NCBI GenBank assembly: GCA_913057435.1
Contig: CAJXNY010000009.1
Location: forward strand, 55,917-119,916
Source: an uncultured Oceanospirillaceae bacterium
GTDB taxonomy: Bacteria; Pseudomonadota; Gammaproteobacteria; Pseudomonadales; Balneatricaceae
DNA: 64,000 bases
Direction of reading: 5' to 3'
This document shows positions 19,821 to 28,970 of the stretch, in pieces. How positions within the stretch are numbered: the stretch's first letter is position 1; the number at the start of each line of letters is the position of its first letter. The notes beneath the pieces are model-generated. The model had not been told where the DNA came from, searched no databases, and saw only the letters and a program-made list of their open reading frames with translations. The translations under genes and the position numbers were made by a program.

Positions 19821-21530
19821 TCAGTGGCAGCAATGCTTGTGTTTGTCTGTTTTACCGATGCCCGGATTGAAGCTGTTGGTCGGGTCCAGTTGTTCATAGA
19901 ACTCACTGAGCTGGGCTTCAGCCTCATACAGGTGGCCGACGTTATGTTCGGCCGGATACTTGGCACCTTTGGTTTTAAGCAGGGCCAGCATCTGTGCTTT
20001 GATTTTTTTCGGGTCCGCCCCTTTTTTGACGATGTAATCCTGGTGGAATACATGACACAGGAAGTGGCCGTAATACAGATTAGCGATCAGCTGTGACTGT
20101 ATCTCTTCTGGCAGTTTTTCTACCCAGTCAGCGTCATTGCGGCGCAGGGCGATATCCAGCGCCAGAATGTCTTCGACGTCGCGGTCATGCATAACCTGAT
20201 AGCGGATAGCTGCCCCGGCGGCTGCAAATCGGTTGAGGTAGGCTTTTTTGGCTTCGTCGTCGGTACAGCTGAAGAAACCGCCTTTTTCGTTCCCTTCGCC
20301 ATCGATACCAAAGGTTTCATTCAGGTAAGCACGCGCTTCGGTAATGCCCTCATCGCTCATCTTCAGCATCAGGTGATGTTCGTACTGGTCACGCCACCGC
20401 AGTAAGCGCTTAGGCAATGCCTGAGGCCATAGCTGGCTGAACAGCTGCATCGCTTTGTCCGGGATGTTCTTTGGCAGGAAACTGATCTTGTTCAGATAGG
20501 CTGTCATGGTGCCTTTGAGTGAAAACAGTTTCGGTAATGGGTCCGTGCCCAGCTTGTCGATCATCACCAGTACATCTTTACCGTACTTCTCCGAGATATT
20601 GAAAATATCACGGTGCATATACTCGGCGACTTCCGGCAGCTGCTGGAAGCGGGACAGGATATCGCGGCGCAGCTGAGTCAGCTGCTCCGGACTGTTGGTG
20701 CCGATATAGAACACCTGCTCCTGCTGGGCAACCGGGTAGGTGTCCAGTCGCACGGCAAACACGGCTACTTTACCGGCACAGCCGCTGGCTTCGTAAAGGC
20801 GGCGTTTGTCGGCATTGTAACGCGCCGGGGTATCGGCATCGACATCGCGCAGGCGCTCTGAATACTCCTGGTCGGACGCCAGTTTGCCAGTGTCCTGGAC
20901 ATCACTGTCAGTGAAATTACCCTGTTCTAGATTGGCCAGAATCTGTTCCGGACTGTCGCCAAGGTTGTCGATGCCCAGGTGGTTCACCAGTTCCAGTTCA
21001 CCTTTTTCATTGAGCTGAGCAAACAACGCCAGTTCAGTGTATGCCGGGCCACGTTTGACCAGTGCGCCACCGGAGTTGTTGCACACACCGCCGACAATAG
21101 AAGCACCGATACAGGAAGAGCCAATCACAGAATGGGATGCGCGGTTCAGGGGTTTGAGCATTTTCTCCAGCGTGAACAGAGTGGCACCAGGAAAGCTGAG
21201 AATCTGTTTGCCGCCATCAAGCAGTTTGATCTGATTGATACGGGTGGTATTAAGGATCACGATGTCGCGGTCGTAGTCGTCGCCGTTAGGGGTCGAACCT
21301 TCGGTCAGGCCAGTATTCGCTGCCTGCATAATCAGGATCTTATCCGCCGCTACACAGGCTTTTACGATTTGCCACTGTTGCACCAGACTGGTGGGGAATA
21401 CAACACACAGGGCATCACCTTCGCCTGAACGGAAGCCCGTCCGGTAGTGTTCGGTCTGGTTGTCGTTTACCAGTACGTTGGGTTTACCGACGATATCGGC
21501 TAACTGATCAATAAAGCTGTTTTCAGACAT
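19821..21530 (-). CDS. dld: quinone-dependent D-lactate dehydrogenase
   Basis: Peripheral membrane FAD enzyme of 569 residues, collinear with E. coli Dld (571). The FAD-binding segments are LIMQAANTGLTEGSTPNGDDYDRD, SVIGSSCIGASIVGGVCNNSGG and RGPAYTE. The Dld membrane-binding domain follows in the C-terminal half (KYGKDVLVMIDKLGTD, LRWRDQYEHHLMLKM, CHVFHQDYIVKKG). It oxidises D-lactate to pyruvate and passes electrons to ubiquinone. The TRAP transporter and GntR regulator next to it suggest one lactate-use module, with aceEF downstream to consume the pyruvate. Confidence 0.97.
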   Translation of the reverse strand: MSENSFIDQLADIVGKPNVLVNDNQTEHYRTGFRSGEGDALCVVFPTSLVQQWQIVKACVAADKILIMQAANTGLTEGSTPNGDDYDRDIVILNTTRINQIKLLDGGKQILSFPGATLFTLEKMLKPLNRASHSVIGSSCIGASIVGGVCNNSGGALVKRGPAYTELALFAQLNEKGELELVNHLGIDNLGDSPEQILANLEQGNFTDSDVQDTGKLASDQEYSERLRDVDADTPARYNADKRRLYEASGCAGKVAVFAVRLDTYPVAQQEQVFYIGTNSPEQLTQLRRDILSRFQQLPEVAEYMHRDIFNISEKYGKDVLVMIDKLGTDPLPKLFSLKGTMTAYLNKISFLPKNIPDKAMQLFSQLWPQALPKRLLRWRDQYEHHLMLKMSDEGITEARAYLNETFGIDGEGNEKGGFFSCTDDEAKKAYLNRFAAAGAAIRYQVMHDRDVEDILALDIALRRNDADWVEKLPEEIQSQLIANLYYGHFLCHVFHQDYIVKKGADPKKIKAQMLALLKTKGAKYPAEHNVGHLYEAEAQLSEFYEQLDPTNSFNPGIGKTDKHKHCCH

Positions 21531-21688
21531 GTGTATATACCGGGATAAAGTGTGACCACCCTGGGCCTCTGGTCAGGGGCGCCTTGCGACTGGCAGTGCC
21601 GGTATCCGGCTTATAATAAGGGGGCGCGGGTGGCTGGAAGCAAGTTATCAATGGCCGCTGAGGCCTGTTGATAACCGGATTTAAGCAG

Positions 21689-21723
21689 TGAGCAGGTCTG
21701 CTGTTGGTGACAGACCTGCTCAC
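21689..21723. repeat. perfect inverted repeat after dctM
   Basis: GTGAGCAGGTCTG and CAGACCTGCTCAC (13-bp arms, nine-base loop) lie 11 bases beyond the dctM stop. There is only a short T-run on either strand, so it may be a weak terminator or an mRNA-stabilising stem between the TRAP genes and dld. Confidence 0.6.
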
Positions 21724-21734
21724 TTTCAGGCTGA

Positions 21735-23120
21735 TCAGCCGTAGGCGGTGGCAGGCAGCCACAGTACCAGCTGTGGCCAGAAGACCAGAATCATCAGGCC
21801 GAGCAACTGCAGCAGGATGAATGGGATTACACCCTTGTAGATGTCGGACAGTTTCACATTCGGTGGGCAGACCCCTTTAAGATAGAACAGGGCAAAGCCA
21901 ACCGGCGGTGTCAGGAACGATGTTTGTAGGGCCATGGCGACGAGCATCACAAACCAGACCAGTTCAGGATTGTCCACCACACCATATCCATTGATATCCA
22001 GCCCCAGAGCCGAGATAACCGGTGCCAGTAGCGGCAGGATAATCAGGGTGATTTCAATCCAGTCGAGGAAGAAGCCCAGCAGGAAGATGACGCCCAGGAT
22101 AAAGAACACGATACCGTATTCACCAAACGGCAGACCGGTCAGGAAGGACTCGATCAGCTCATCACCACCCAGCTCGCGCAGTACCAGAGCGAAACAGGTT
22201 GCGCCGATAAAGATGGCGAAAATGTAGGCGGTGGTATTCATGGTACCGCCTACGACTTCTTTCAATACCTTGAAGTTGAAGCGGCGGTTATAGGCAGCCA
22301 GTACGGTTGCACCAAATGCACCGACACCGGAGGCTTCGGTCGGCGTGGCGACACCCGCAAAAATCGAGCCCAGAACCACAAAGATTAACAGCAGGGTTGG
22401 GGTGACCGCTTTCATGACATTAAAAAATGCTGCCATGGTAATGGGTTTGGCATCTGCAGGAATCGGCGCAGCAGACGGCTTGAAATAACCGACCGCCAGA
22501 ATGTACACAATGTACATGCCACCCAGCATCAGGCCGGGGAACACCGCGCCCATAAACAGATCACCCACCGACAGTCCCAGCTGATCAGCCATGATCACCA
22601 GCATAATGCTTGGCGGGATCAGAATACCCAGGGTACCGGCTGAGGCGATGGTGCCCAGCGCCAATGGCATGGAGTAGCCCTGTTTGGTCATGGATGGCAG
22701 TGACATCACAGCCAGCAGTACCACGGATGCACCGATAATGCCGGTGGAGGCCGCCAGGATGATGCCAATCGCGGTTACCGTAATAGCCAGGCCACCACGA
22801 ACACGACCAAACAGTTCCTGCATCGACTGCATCAGACGTTCAGCGACGCCGGACTTGTCCAGCATGATGCCCATAAAGATAAACATCGGCAGGGCAACCA
22901 GTATCCAGTTGTCCATGATTTTGTACAGGCGGTTAACCACCAGGCCCAGGGTGGTGTAGTCCAGCCCGGTCATCGTATCCAGATAGATATCTGCCAGGTA
23001 ACCGATACCGGCAAACAGTACACCAATACCACCGAGTACCCAGGCAACCGGGATGCCGGTAAACAGTAATGCGATGAACGACAGGAACATCGCGATTACA
23101 AGAATTTCATTTATATCCAT
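21735..23120 (-). CDS. TRAP transporter large permease subunit (DctM family)
   Basis: Integral membrane protein of 461 residues with about 12-14 hydrophobic segments. It contains GTIASAGTLGILIPPSIMLVI and ATPTEASGVGAFGATV, the usual DctM motifs. It forms the sodium-driven channel together with the small subunit. Its ATG shares one base with the dctQ stop (TAATG), so the two are translationally coupled. The substrate is inferred as lactate or a related 2-hydroxy acid from the dld and GntR neighbours. Confidence 0.93.
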   Translation of the reverse strand: MDINEILVIAMFLSFIALLFTGIPVAWVLGGIGVLFAGIGYLADIYLDTMTGLDYTTLGLVVNRLYKIMDNWILVALPMFIFMGIMLDKSGVAERLMQSMQELFGRVRGGLAITVTAIGIILAASTGIIGASVVLLAVMSLPSMTKQGYSMPLALGTIASAGTLGILIPPSIMLVIMADQLGLSVGDLFMGAVFPGLMLGGMYIVYILAVGYFKPSAAPIPADAKPITMAAFFNVMKAVTPTLLLIFVVLGSIFAGVATPTEASGVGAFGATVLAAYNRRFNFKVLKEVVGGTMNTTAYIFAIFIGATCFALVLRELGGDELIESFLTGLPFGEYGIVFFILGVIFLLGFFLDWIEITLIILPLLAPVISALGLDINGYGVVDNPELVWFVMLVAMALQTSFLTPPVGFALFYLKGVCPPNVKLSDIYKGVIPFILLQLLGLMILVFWPQLVLWLPATAYG

Positions 23121-23647
23121 TAACGCTCTCCTCGCAGCAACAGCGTGGTATCACGGATCAGGCGTGAGATCACCGCTAGACCCAACAGGCCAAAAGAGAC
23201 CGGAATAACGCTTTTTATCAGCCAGCGCCAGGGCAGTCCGGATGGCGCAGAGGAGTGCTCGTTGATGCGCCATGCGTCGGCGACAAAATCGAGGCTGTGC
23301 AGGAAGACCACACCAACAAATGGCAGTACCAGAAACAGAATGCCGATAATCTCAACCAGGTGTTTGGTACGTGCCCGCAGGCGGGAGTAGAACAGATCAA
23401 CCCGGACATGGGAGTTGGTCGTCTGAGCATAGCTCAGGCCGAACATCACGCCGGTAGCGTAGAGATGCCATTGCAACTCTTCCAGCATGATCAGGCCGCT
23501 GGAGAAACCTTTACGCAGGATAACCTGCAACATAATTACCAGTACCAGCAGTACGTAGACCCAGGCGACGCTCATGCCAATCCGTTGGATAAAGCGGTCG
23601 ATTCCGTCGGCTAAAGGTACCGCAGGCAGTTTGTCGTTTTCAGTCAC
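23120..23647 (-). CDS. TRAP transporter small permease subunit (DctQ family)
   Basis: Four-helix inner-membrane protein of 175 residues with the family's EELQWHLYATGVMFGLSYAQTTNSHVRVDLFY segment near 60-92 (conserved Glu-Trp and the HVRVD motif). It pairs with the large permease. It lies 94 bases after the binding-protein gene and overlaps dctM by one base. Confidence 0.92.
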   Translation of the reverse strand: MTENDKLPAVPLADGIDRFIQRIGMSVAWVYVLLVLVIMLQVILRKGFSSGLIMLEELQWHLYATGVMFGLSYAQTTNSHVRVDLFYSRLRARTKHLVEIIGILFLVLPFVGVVFLHSLDFVADAWRINEHSSAPSGLPWRWLIKSVIPVSFGLLGLAVISRLIRDTTLLLRGER

Positions 23648-23741
23648 TGGAAGACCCTACCCTGATTTAATAACTGTGTGTGTGACAGGAGGCGGGAAAA
23701 GGCGACCGGGTTGCCCAGGTCGCCTGAGGGGAGGCCGTTAC

Positions 23742-24812
23742 TTAGCGTTGAGCACGCGGCAGGAAGGCATTCGCTTCCCACAGGTTGTAGCCTTCACGGA
23801 ACTGGCTCATGTCATCCCATACTTTCTTGAAGAAAGGGTCTGTGGCTGTTTTTTCTGCCACGACTTCATCCCACTTGGACTGGAAAGTGTCCAGCATGGT
23901 CTGATTCCAGTAACGGATTTCGACGCCGTTTTCTTTGGATTTCTTCATGACATCGAACTGCATCGCTTCACCTTCGGCGATGGCATTGGTCATCGATGCT
24001 TTACAGGTGTTTTCGACGATCGCATGCTGACTTGCGGACATTTTGCCCCAGGTGTCTTTGTTGACCAGCAATTCAAAGACGGTGGCCTGCTGATGCCAGC
24101 CAGGGAAATAGTTGTATTTGGCGATTTTGTGCAGACCCAGACGCTGATCGATCGCTGGCTGAGAGAATTCAGTCGCATCAATTGCGCCTTTCTCCAGCGC
24201 GCCGAAGATTTCACCCCCTGGCAACTGTACGGTACCAACGCCCAGTTTTTCCATAACCGAAGCACCCAGCCCGAAGAATCGCATGTTCAGACCTTTCAGA
24301 TCTTCAGGCTTATCGATTGGTTTGTTAAACCAGCCGGACGTTTCTGGTGAGATGATGGCACAAGGGATTACTTTAACGTTGTAGCCATTGCTGTCGTACA
24401 TTTCCTGGTACAATTTCAGGCCGTTACCGTAATACATCCATGCCATGTATTCACCGGCTTCAGGGCCGAACGGTACGGCGGAGAACAGTGCTGCGGCTGG
24501 GATTTTACCCTGCCAGTAGCCTGCAGTGGCATAGCCAGAATTGACCTTGCCAGAAGATACGGCACCCAGAATTTCTGGTGGGCTAACCAGTTTGCCCGGC
24601 TCGTAGATCTTCATTTTGATCTTGCCATCAGACATCACTTTGAGCTGTTCAGACACCCATTTGATCGGGGTGCCCAGTGCCGGCAGGTGAGTACCGAAGG
24701 CAACCGGGGTTTTCAGCAGCAGCTTGTCAGCAGCAACCGCAGCGGTGGATACAGAGAGTACAGCAGCGGAGATAACGGCAGCAGAGAGCGCAGACTTCGC
24801 AAAGGTTTTCAT
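23742..24812 (-). CDS. TRAP transporter periplasmic solute-binding protein (DctP family)
   Basis: Secreted binding protein of 356 residues. The signal peptide covers about 1-28 (ending AVAA). The mature part belongs to the DctP branch that binds 2-oxo and 2-hydroxy monocarboxylates (TakP- and lactate-binding-like): SGKVNSGYATAGYWQGKIPAAALFSAVPFG, then PGGEIFGALEKGAIDATEF, where the Glu and Gln-Pro positions of that branch occur. I start at the second Met, five bases after AAGGA. Lactate is the best guess for ligand; pyruvate or a 2-oxo acid is possible. Confidence 0.88.
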   Translation of the reverse strand: MKTFAKSALSAAVISAAVLSVSTAAVAADKLLLKTPVAFGTHLPALGTPIKWVSEQLKVMSDGKIKMKIYEPGKLVSPPEILGAVSSGKVNSGYATAGYWQGKIPAAALFSAVPFGPEAGEYMAWMYYGNGLKLYQEMYDSNGYNVKVIPCAIISPETSGWFNKPIDKPEDLKGLNMRFFGLGASVMEKLGVGTVQLPGGEIFGALEKGAIDATEFSQPAIDQRLGLHKIAKYNYFPGWHQQATVFELLVNKDTWGKMSASQHAIVENTCKASMTNAIAEGEAMQFDVMKKSKENGVEIRYWNQTMLDTFQSKWDEVVAEKTATDPFFKKVWDDMSQFREGYNLWEANAFLPRAQR

Positions 24813-24902
24813 ACACATCCTTACAGACTAGTTGTTGTTATATCAGTAACGGAGCGGGCAACAGGTTCGGGCTGTTACGCTCATCTCCTATGTATCATCA
24901 GC

Positions 24903-24917
24903 ATTGGTCATACCAAT
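24903..24917. promoter_or_regulatory. FadR/LldR/PdhR-type operator, dctP side
   Basis: ATTGGTCATACCAAT is palindromic (ATTGGT and ACCAAT around CAT) and matches the TTGGT-N3-ACCAA operators of the FadR subfamily of GntR regulators, as for LldR and PdhR. It sits about 90 bases before the dctP start. Confidence 0.82.
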
Positions 24918-25130
24918 TTACCGACTGGATGAGAGGCTACTTTATTTATTATCTGAACAATCTGTCAAATATTTTTTTACTGAGCTTAGGAGATATTGAC
25001 TGTTTTTCCTTACAACTTTAAGGCAATAATCAATGCTAACCAGGTCAAAACCTGTAAGGTTACAACGGTCAGCAATTGCGATCGAATGTTCAATAAATGG
25101 GCTTTTCGTGGTCGTGAAAATTATAGTATG

Positions 25131-25145
25131 ATTGGTCATACCAAT
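25131..25145. promoter_or_regulatory. FadR/LldR/PdhR-type operator, regulator side
   Basis: A second exact copy of ATTGGTCATACCAAT, 22 bases before the start codon of the GntR regulator and 228 bp from the first copy. Two distant identical operators suit repression by looping. Confidence 0.85.
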
Positions 25146-25166
25146 TTGCTTTTGGAGTTATTTTAA

Positions 25167-25937
25167 ATGGCATATCAACGGGTTAGGCAGCCGAAGATAT
25201 CGGATGTGATTATGCAACAGCTTGAGGAGATGATCCTGGAGGGTACTCTCAAGCCGGGTCAAAAACTGCCACCCGAGCGTGAACTGGCAAAAGAGTTCGA
25301 AGTTTCCCGGCCGTCATTGCGTGAGGCGGTACAGAAACTGGCGGCCAAAGGGTTGTTGATCAGCCGGCAGGGAGGGGGGACTTATGTGTCGGAAGATCTG
25401 GGTGGCTCATTCTCTGACCCATTACTGGATCTGTTTCGTACCCACCCTGAGGCGCAATACGACCTGCTGGAATTTCGCCACGCGCTGGAGGGGGTGACGG
25501 CCTACTACGCTGCCATGCGTAGTACCCAGGCGGATAAAGAGGCGATCCGTAAATGCTACGAAACGCTGGAAACTTACCATGCGACCAAAGCCTTTGATAA
25601 AGAAGTGCAGGCCGATGTGGATTTCCATCTGTCCATTGCTGCTGCGACCCACAACATGGTGCTGTTGCATATGATGCGGGCGCTATTCAGTCTGTTAAAG
25701 CAGCATATCTGGGAAAACCTGGAAAATATTTACCCCAAGCGCGGCCACCGCGACAAAATTCACCACCAGCACGGGTTGTTGATGGATGCCATCATTGCTG
25801 GCGATCCGGAAAAAGCCAAGCAGGCCGCCCATGCACATCTGGCCTATGTCGAGGATGCATTACTTGAGCAGGGTAGAGAGAACTCCAGAGTAGAGCGCTC
25901 CCTGCGCCGCTCGGAAAACGTGAGTAATCAGCCCTGA
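25167..25937 (+). CDS. GntR-family regulator (LldR/PdhR type, FadR subfamily)
   Basis: Regulator of 256 residues. The winged helix is at about 8-75 (LKPGQKLPPERELAKEFEVSRPSLREAVQKLAAKGLL), and an all-helical FadR C-terminal domain with metal-binding Asp/His residues (DVDFHLSIAAATHN, then HHQHGLLMDAI) covers about 90-235. It could be LldR, acting on the divergent TRAP-dld genes, or PdhR, because aceEF follows. The operators ATTGGTCATACCAAT lie only on the TRAP side and over its own promoter, and none occurs before aceE, so I favour LldR. It starts at ATG 25167 after TTGGAG. Confidence 0.9.
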   Translation: MAYQRVRQPKISDVIMQQLEEMILEGTLKPGQKLPPERELAKEFEVSRPSLREAVQKLAAKGLLISRQGGGTYVSEDLGGSFSDPLLDLFRTHPEAQYDLLEFRHALEGVTAYYAAMRSTQADKEAIRKCYETLETYHATKAFDKEVQADVDFHLSIAAATHNMVLLHMMRALFSLLKQHIWENLENIYPKRGHRDKIHHQHGLLMDAIIAGDPEKAKQAAHAHLAYVEDALLEQGRENSRVERSLRRSENVSNQP

Positions 25938-26052
25938 CTTCTACTCGGTTATGCCGTCCTGTGTCGGTTCGGGGTCAGGTCGGCATGGAGCCTGTGTTGA
26001 TATGCTGTGCAGTCCTGTGTTGAATTGAAGCGCTGTCAGCGTTTCGACATCT

Positions 26053-26071
26053 TTTGTATATAAACTACAAG
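26053..26071. promoter_or_regulatory. palindromic operator candidate 1 upstream of aceE
   Basis: TTTGTATATAAACTACAAG: arms TTTGTA and TACAA separated by seven bases. It shares both arms and the spacing with the site at 26136, 83 bp downstream. Confidence 0.55.
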
Positions 26072-26135
26072 CATACCAACTGATCCGGTCGTAACGTTGG
26101 TTACTTTGTGCTCTGCTGGACAATAAATCGGCATT

Positions 26136-26154
26136 TTTGTAGTATTACTACAAA
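26136..26154. promoter_or_regulatory. palindromic operator candidate 2 upstream of aceE
   Basis: TTTGTAGTATTACTACAAA is a perfect 9+1+9 palindrome 113 bases before the aceE start. It is a strong candidate for the binding site of an unidentified dimeric regulator of the pyruvate dehydrogenase genes. Confidence 0.7.
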
Positions 26155-26267
26155 GAGGGATACGGTATCTCAGCAGGGCACTAAAAGTGCCAGTTTTAAA
26201 GCCATCACAAGACATGGCCAGATACCGGGAATGGACGGCAGCGTAAACTCAGAGTGGAGAAGGCAAC

Positions 26268-28925
26268 GTGCAAGATTTTATTGAAGACATTGATCCCGTT
26301 GAAACGCAAGAGTGGCTTGAAGCATTGGAGTCGGTCGCTAAAAGTGAAGGCGATGACCGTGCAAAGTATATTTTGCGTAAATTGGGTGAGCGCGCTTCTG
26401 ATATAGGCGTAGATATAGCAGACACACTGACGACGCCTTACCGCAACACTATCGCACCCCGTGACGAAGCCCGGATGCCGGGTGATCTGTTCATGGAACG
26501 TCGTATCCGTTCCTTTATCCGCTGGAACGCCATGGCGATGGTGATGCGTGCCAACGATAACGATGACGGCCTGGGTGGGCATATCTCGTCCTTCTCCTCT
26601 TCCGCTACGCTGTACGATATCGGTTTCAACTATTTTTTCCGTGGTAACGATGGTGATCAGGACGCTGACATGGTGTTCTTCCAGGGTCATATCGCGCCGG
26701 GCATTTATTCCCGTGCCTACCTGGAAGGTCGTCTGACTGAAGAGCAGATGGATAACTTCCGTCGCGAAGTCGATGGTAACGGTCTGTCTTCCTACCCGCA
26801 CCCATGGTTGATGCCTGATTTCTGGCAGTTCCCAACGGTATCGATGGGCCTGGGTCCCATTCAGGCGATCTACCAGGCGCATGTTATGCGCTACCTGTCT
26901 GCCCGTAGCCTGATCAATCGTGGTGACCGTAAGGTCTGGGCGTTCCTGGGTGACGGCGAGTGTGACGAGCCGGAATCTCTGGGTGCGATCTCCCTGGCGG
27001 GTCGTGAACAGCTGGAAAATCTGGTGTTCGTGATCAACTGTAACCTGCAGCGTCTGGATGGCCCGGTACGTGGTAATGGCAAGATCGTCCAGGAGCTGGA
27101 AGGTGTATTCCGTGGTGCTGGCTGGAATGTTGTCAAGTGTCTGTGGGGCCGTCACTGGGACCCTCTGTTTGAAAAAGACCACAAAGGCCTGCTACAAAAG
27201 CGCATGAACGAAGTTTGTGACGGTGAATTGCAGAACTACAAAGCCAATGGTGGTGCTTACACCCGCGAACATTTCTTCGGCAAATACCCTGAGTTGCTGG
27301 AAATGGTCGCCGACATGACCGACGACGAGATCATGAACCTGAACCGTGGTGGTCACGACCCTTACAAGGTGTTCGCGGCTTACCAGCAGGCGATGGATCA
27401 CAAAGGCCAGCCAACGGTTATCCTCGCGCAGACGGTTAAAGGCTACGGCACCGGTAAATCCGGCGAAGCCAAGAACGACACGCATTCCATGAAGAAAGTC
27501 GCGATCGACGATCTGAAGGACTTTCGTGATCGCTTCAATATTCCGCTGTCTGATGACCAGCTGAAAGAAGTACCGTACTACCGTCCATCTCCGGATTCTC
27601 CAGAGATGAAGTACATGCAGGACCGTCGTCAGAAGCTGGGTGGTTACTACCCGGTACGACGCACCGAGTTTGAAAAACTGGAAACGCCGGCACTGGAAGC
27701 CTTCGCCAGCAGCCTGAAAGAGAGTGGCAAGCGTGAACTGTCGACTCAGATGTCGCTGAACCGTGTGCTGAGCACGCTGGTGAAAGACAAGAATATGGGC
27801 GAACGTGTGGTGCCAATCGTGCCAGACGAAGCGCGTACGTTCGGTATGGAAGGTATGTTCCGTCAGCTGGGTATTTACACCTCTGAAGGCCAGCGCTATG
27901 TACCGCACGACGCTGACCAGATCATGTTCTACAAAGAGTCCAAAACCGGCCAGATTCTGGAAGAAGGGATCAACGAAGCCGGTGCGATGTCTGCGTGGAT
28001 GGCGGCAGCGACCTCCTACGCAAACAACAACTGCACCATGGTGCCGTTCTACATCTATTACTCCATGTTTGGTTTCCAGCGCATCATGGATCTGGCCTGG
28101 GCGGCCGGTGATATGCAGGCACGCGGTTTCCTGATCGGTGCCACCTCGGGCCGTACTACGCTGAACGGTGAGGGTCTGCAGCACCAGGATGGTCACAGCC
28201 ACCTGATGGCGCAGATGATCCCGAACTGTGTGTCCTATGACCCGACTTACGGCTACGAGCTGACGGTGATTGTGCAGGACGGCCTGAAGCGTATGTACCA
28301 GGATCAGGAAAACCGGTTCTACTACATCACTACGCTGAACGAAAACTATGCTCACCCAGCCATGCCTGTTGGTGCTGAAGACGGCATCATCAAAGGTATG
28401 TATCTGCTGGAAGAAGGCAAAGACGCTGAGAAGAAAGTGCAGCTGTTTGGCTGTGGCGCTATTCTGCGTGAAGTGCGTGAAGCGGCAGTGATTTTGCGTG
28501 ACGAGTACGGTATTGAGTCTGATGTCTGGAGTACCACCTCTGTCAACGAACTGCGTCGCGATGCGCAGGCTGCAGAGCGCTGGAACATGCTGCACCCTGA
28601 AGCAGAAGAGCGTACCTCTTACCTGCAGGACTGCCTGAAAGACCGTCAGGGTCCGGTGATCGCCTCTACTGACTACATTCGTCTGTATGCTGATCAGCTG
28701 CGCCCTTATATGGACCGTACTTTCAAGGTGCTGGGTACTGACGGCTTTGGTCGTTCTGATACGCGCAGCAAGCTGCGTGAATTCTTCGAAGTGAACCGTT
28801 ATTACGTCGTTGTTGCTGCGCTCAAAGGGCTGCAGGAAGACGGTCTGGTAGAGCGTTCCGTTGTCGCGAAGGCCATTCAGAAGTTCAACATCAATCCTGA
28901 TAAAGCAGCTCCCTGGACTGTTTGA
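26268..28925 (+). CDS. aceE: pyruvate dehydrogenase E1 component (homodimeric type)
   Basis: Thiamine-diphosphate enzyme of 885 residues, the usual AceE length. It decarboxylates pyruvate and acetylates the lipoyl groups of E2. The ThDP motif is GDGECDEPESL with its Asn in VFVINCNLQRLDGPVRGN (about residues 225-265). GHISSFSSSATLYDIGFNYFFRG is the active-site His region, and GATSGRTTLNGEGLQHQDGHSH is in the C-terminal half. It starts at GTG 26268. aceF follows 45 bases later. No lpd (E3) gene lies in the window, so E3 must be encoded elsewhere. Confidence 0.98.
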   Translation: MQDFIEDIDPVETQEWLEALESVAKSEGDDRAKYILRKLGERASDIGVDIADTLTTPYRNTIAPRDEARMPGDLFMERRIRSFIRWNAMAMVMRANDNDDGLGGHISSFSSSATLYDIGFNYFFRGNDGDQDADMVFFQGHIAPGIYSRAYLEGRLTEEQMDNFRREVDGNGLSSYPHPWLMPDFWQFPTVSMGLGPIQAIYQAHVMRYLSARSLINRGDRKVWAFLGDGECDEPESLGAISLAGREQLENLVFVINCNLQRLDGPVRGNGKIVQELEGVFRGAGWNVVKCLWGRHWDPLFEKDHKGLLQKRMNEVCDGELQNYKANGGAYTREHFFGKYPELLEMVADMTDDEIMNLNRGGHDPYKVFAAYQQAMDHKGQPTVILAQTVKGYGTGKSGEAKNDTHSMKKVAIDDLKDFRDRFNIPLSDDQLKEVPYYRPSPDSPEMKYMQDRRQKLGGYYPVRRTEFEKLETPALEAFASSLKESGKRELSTQMSLNRVLSTLVKDKNMGERVVPIVPDEARTFGMEGMFRQLGIYTSEGQRYVPHDADQIMFYKESKTGQILEEGINEAGAMSAWMAAATSYANNNCTMVPFYIYYSMFGFQRIMDLAWAAGDMQARGFLIGATSGRTTLNGEGLQHQDGHSHLMAQMIPNCVSYDPTYGYELTVIVQDGLKRMYQDQENRFYYITTLNENYAHPAMPVGAEDGIIKGMYLLEEGKDAEKKVQLFGCGAILREVREAAVILRDEYGIESDVWSTTSVNELRRDAQAAERWNMLHPEAEERTSYLQDCLKDRQGPVIASTDYIRLYADQLRPYMDRTFKVLGTDGFGRSDTRSKLREFFEVNRYYVVVAALKGLQEDGLVERSVVAKAIQKFNINPDKAAPWTV

Positions 28926-28970
28926 TCGGCTGAGTGAACAACTGACAGGTTTAGATAAGAGGATTCTACT

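Larger units (their letters stand above)
24813..25166. promoter_or_regulatory. divergent control region of the lactate module
   Basis: A 354-base AT-rich intergenic region between dctP and the GntR gene. It contains no credible coding frame. Two identical 15-bp palindromes lie near its two ends (24903 and 25131). A -10-like TATAGT just before the second palindrome places that operator over the likely GntR-gene start site, which would give autorepression. Confidence 0.7.
25938..26267 (+). promoter_or_regulatory. aceE upstream region
   Basis: A 330-base non-coding stretch. It holds two related palindromes, TTTGTATATAAACTACAAG at 26053 and TTTGTAGTATTACTACAAA at 26136, and GTAAC-GTTG-GTTAC near 26091. 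No copy of the ATTGGT-type operator is present. GGAGAAGG before the GTG is the ribosome-binding site. Confidence 0.6.

Noticed and set aside
25167..25937. GntR gene as PdhR of the adjacent aceEF
   Set aside because: Its operator-type palindromes occur only on the transporter side and over its own promoter, and none is found before aceE.
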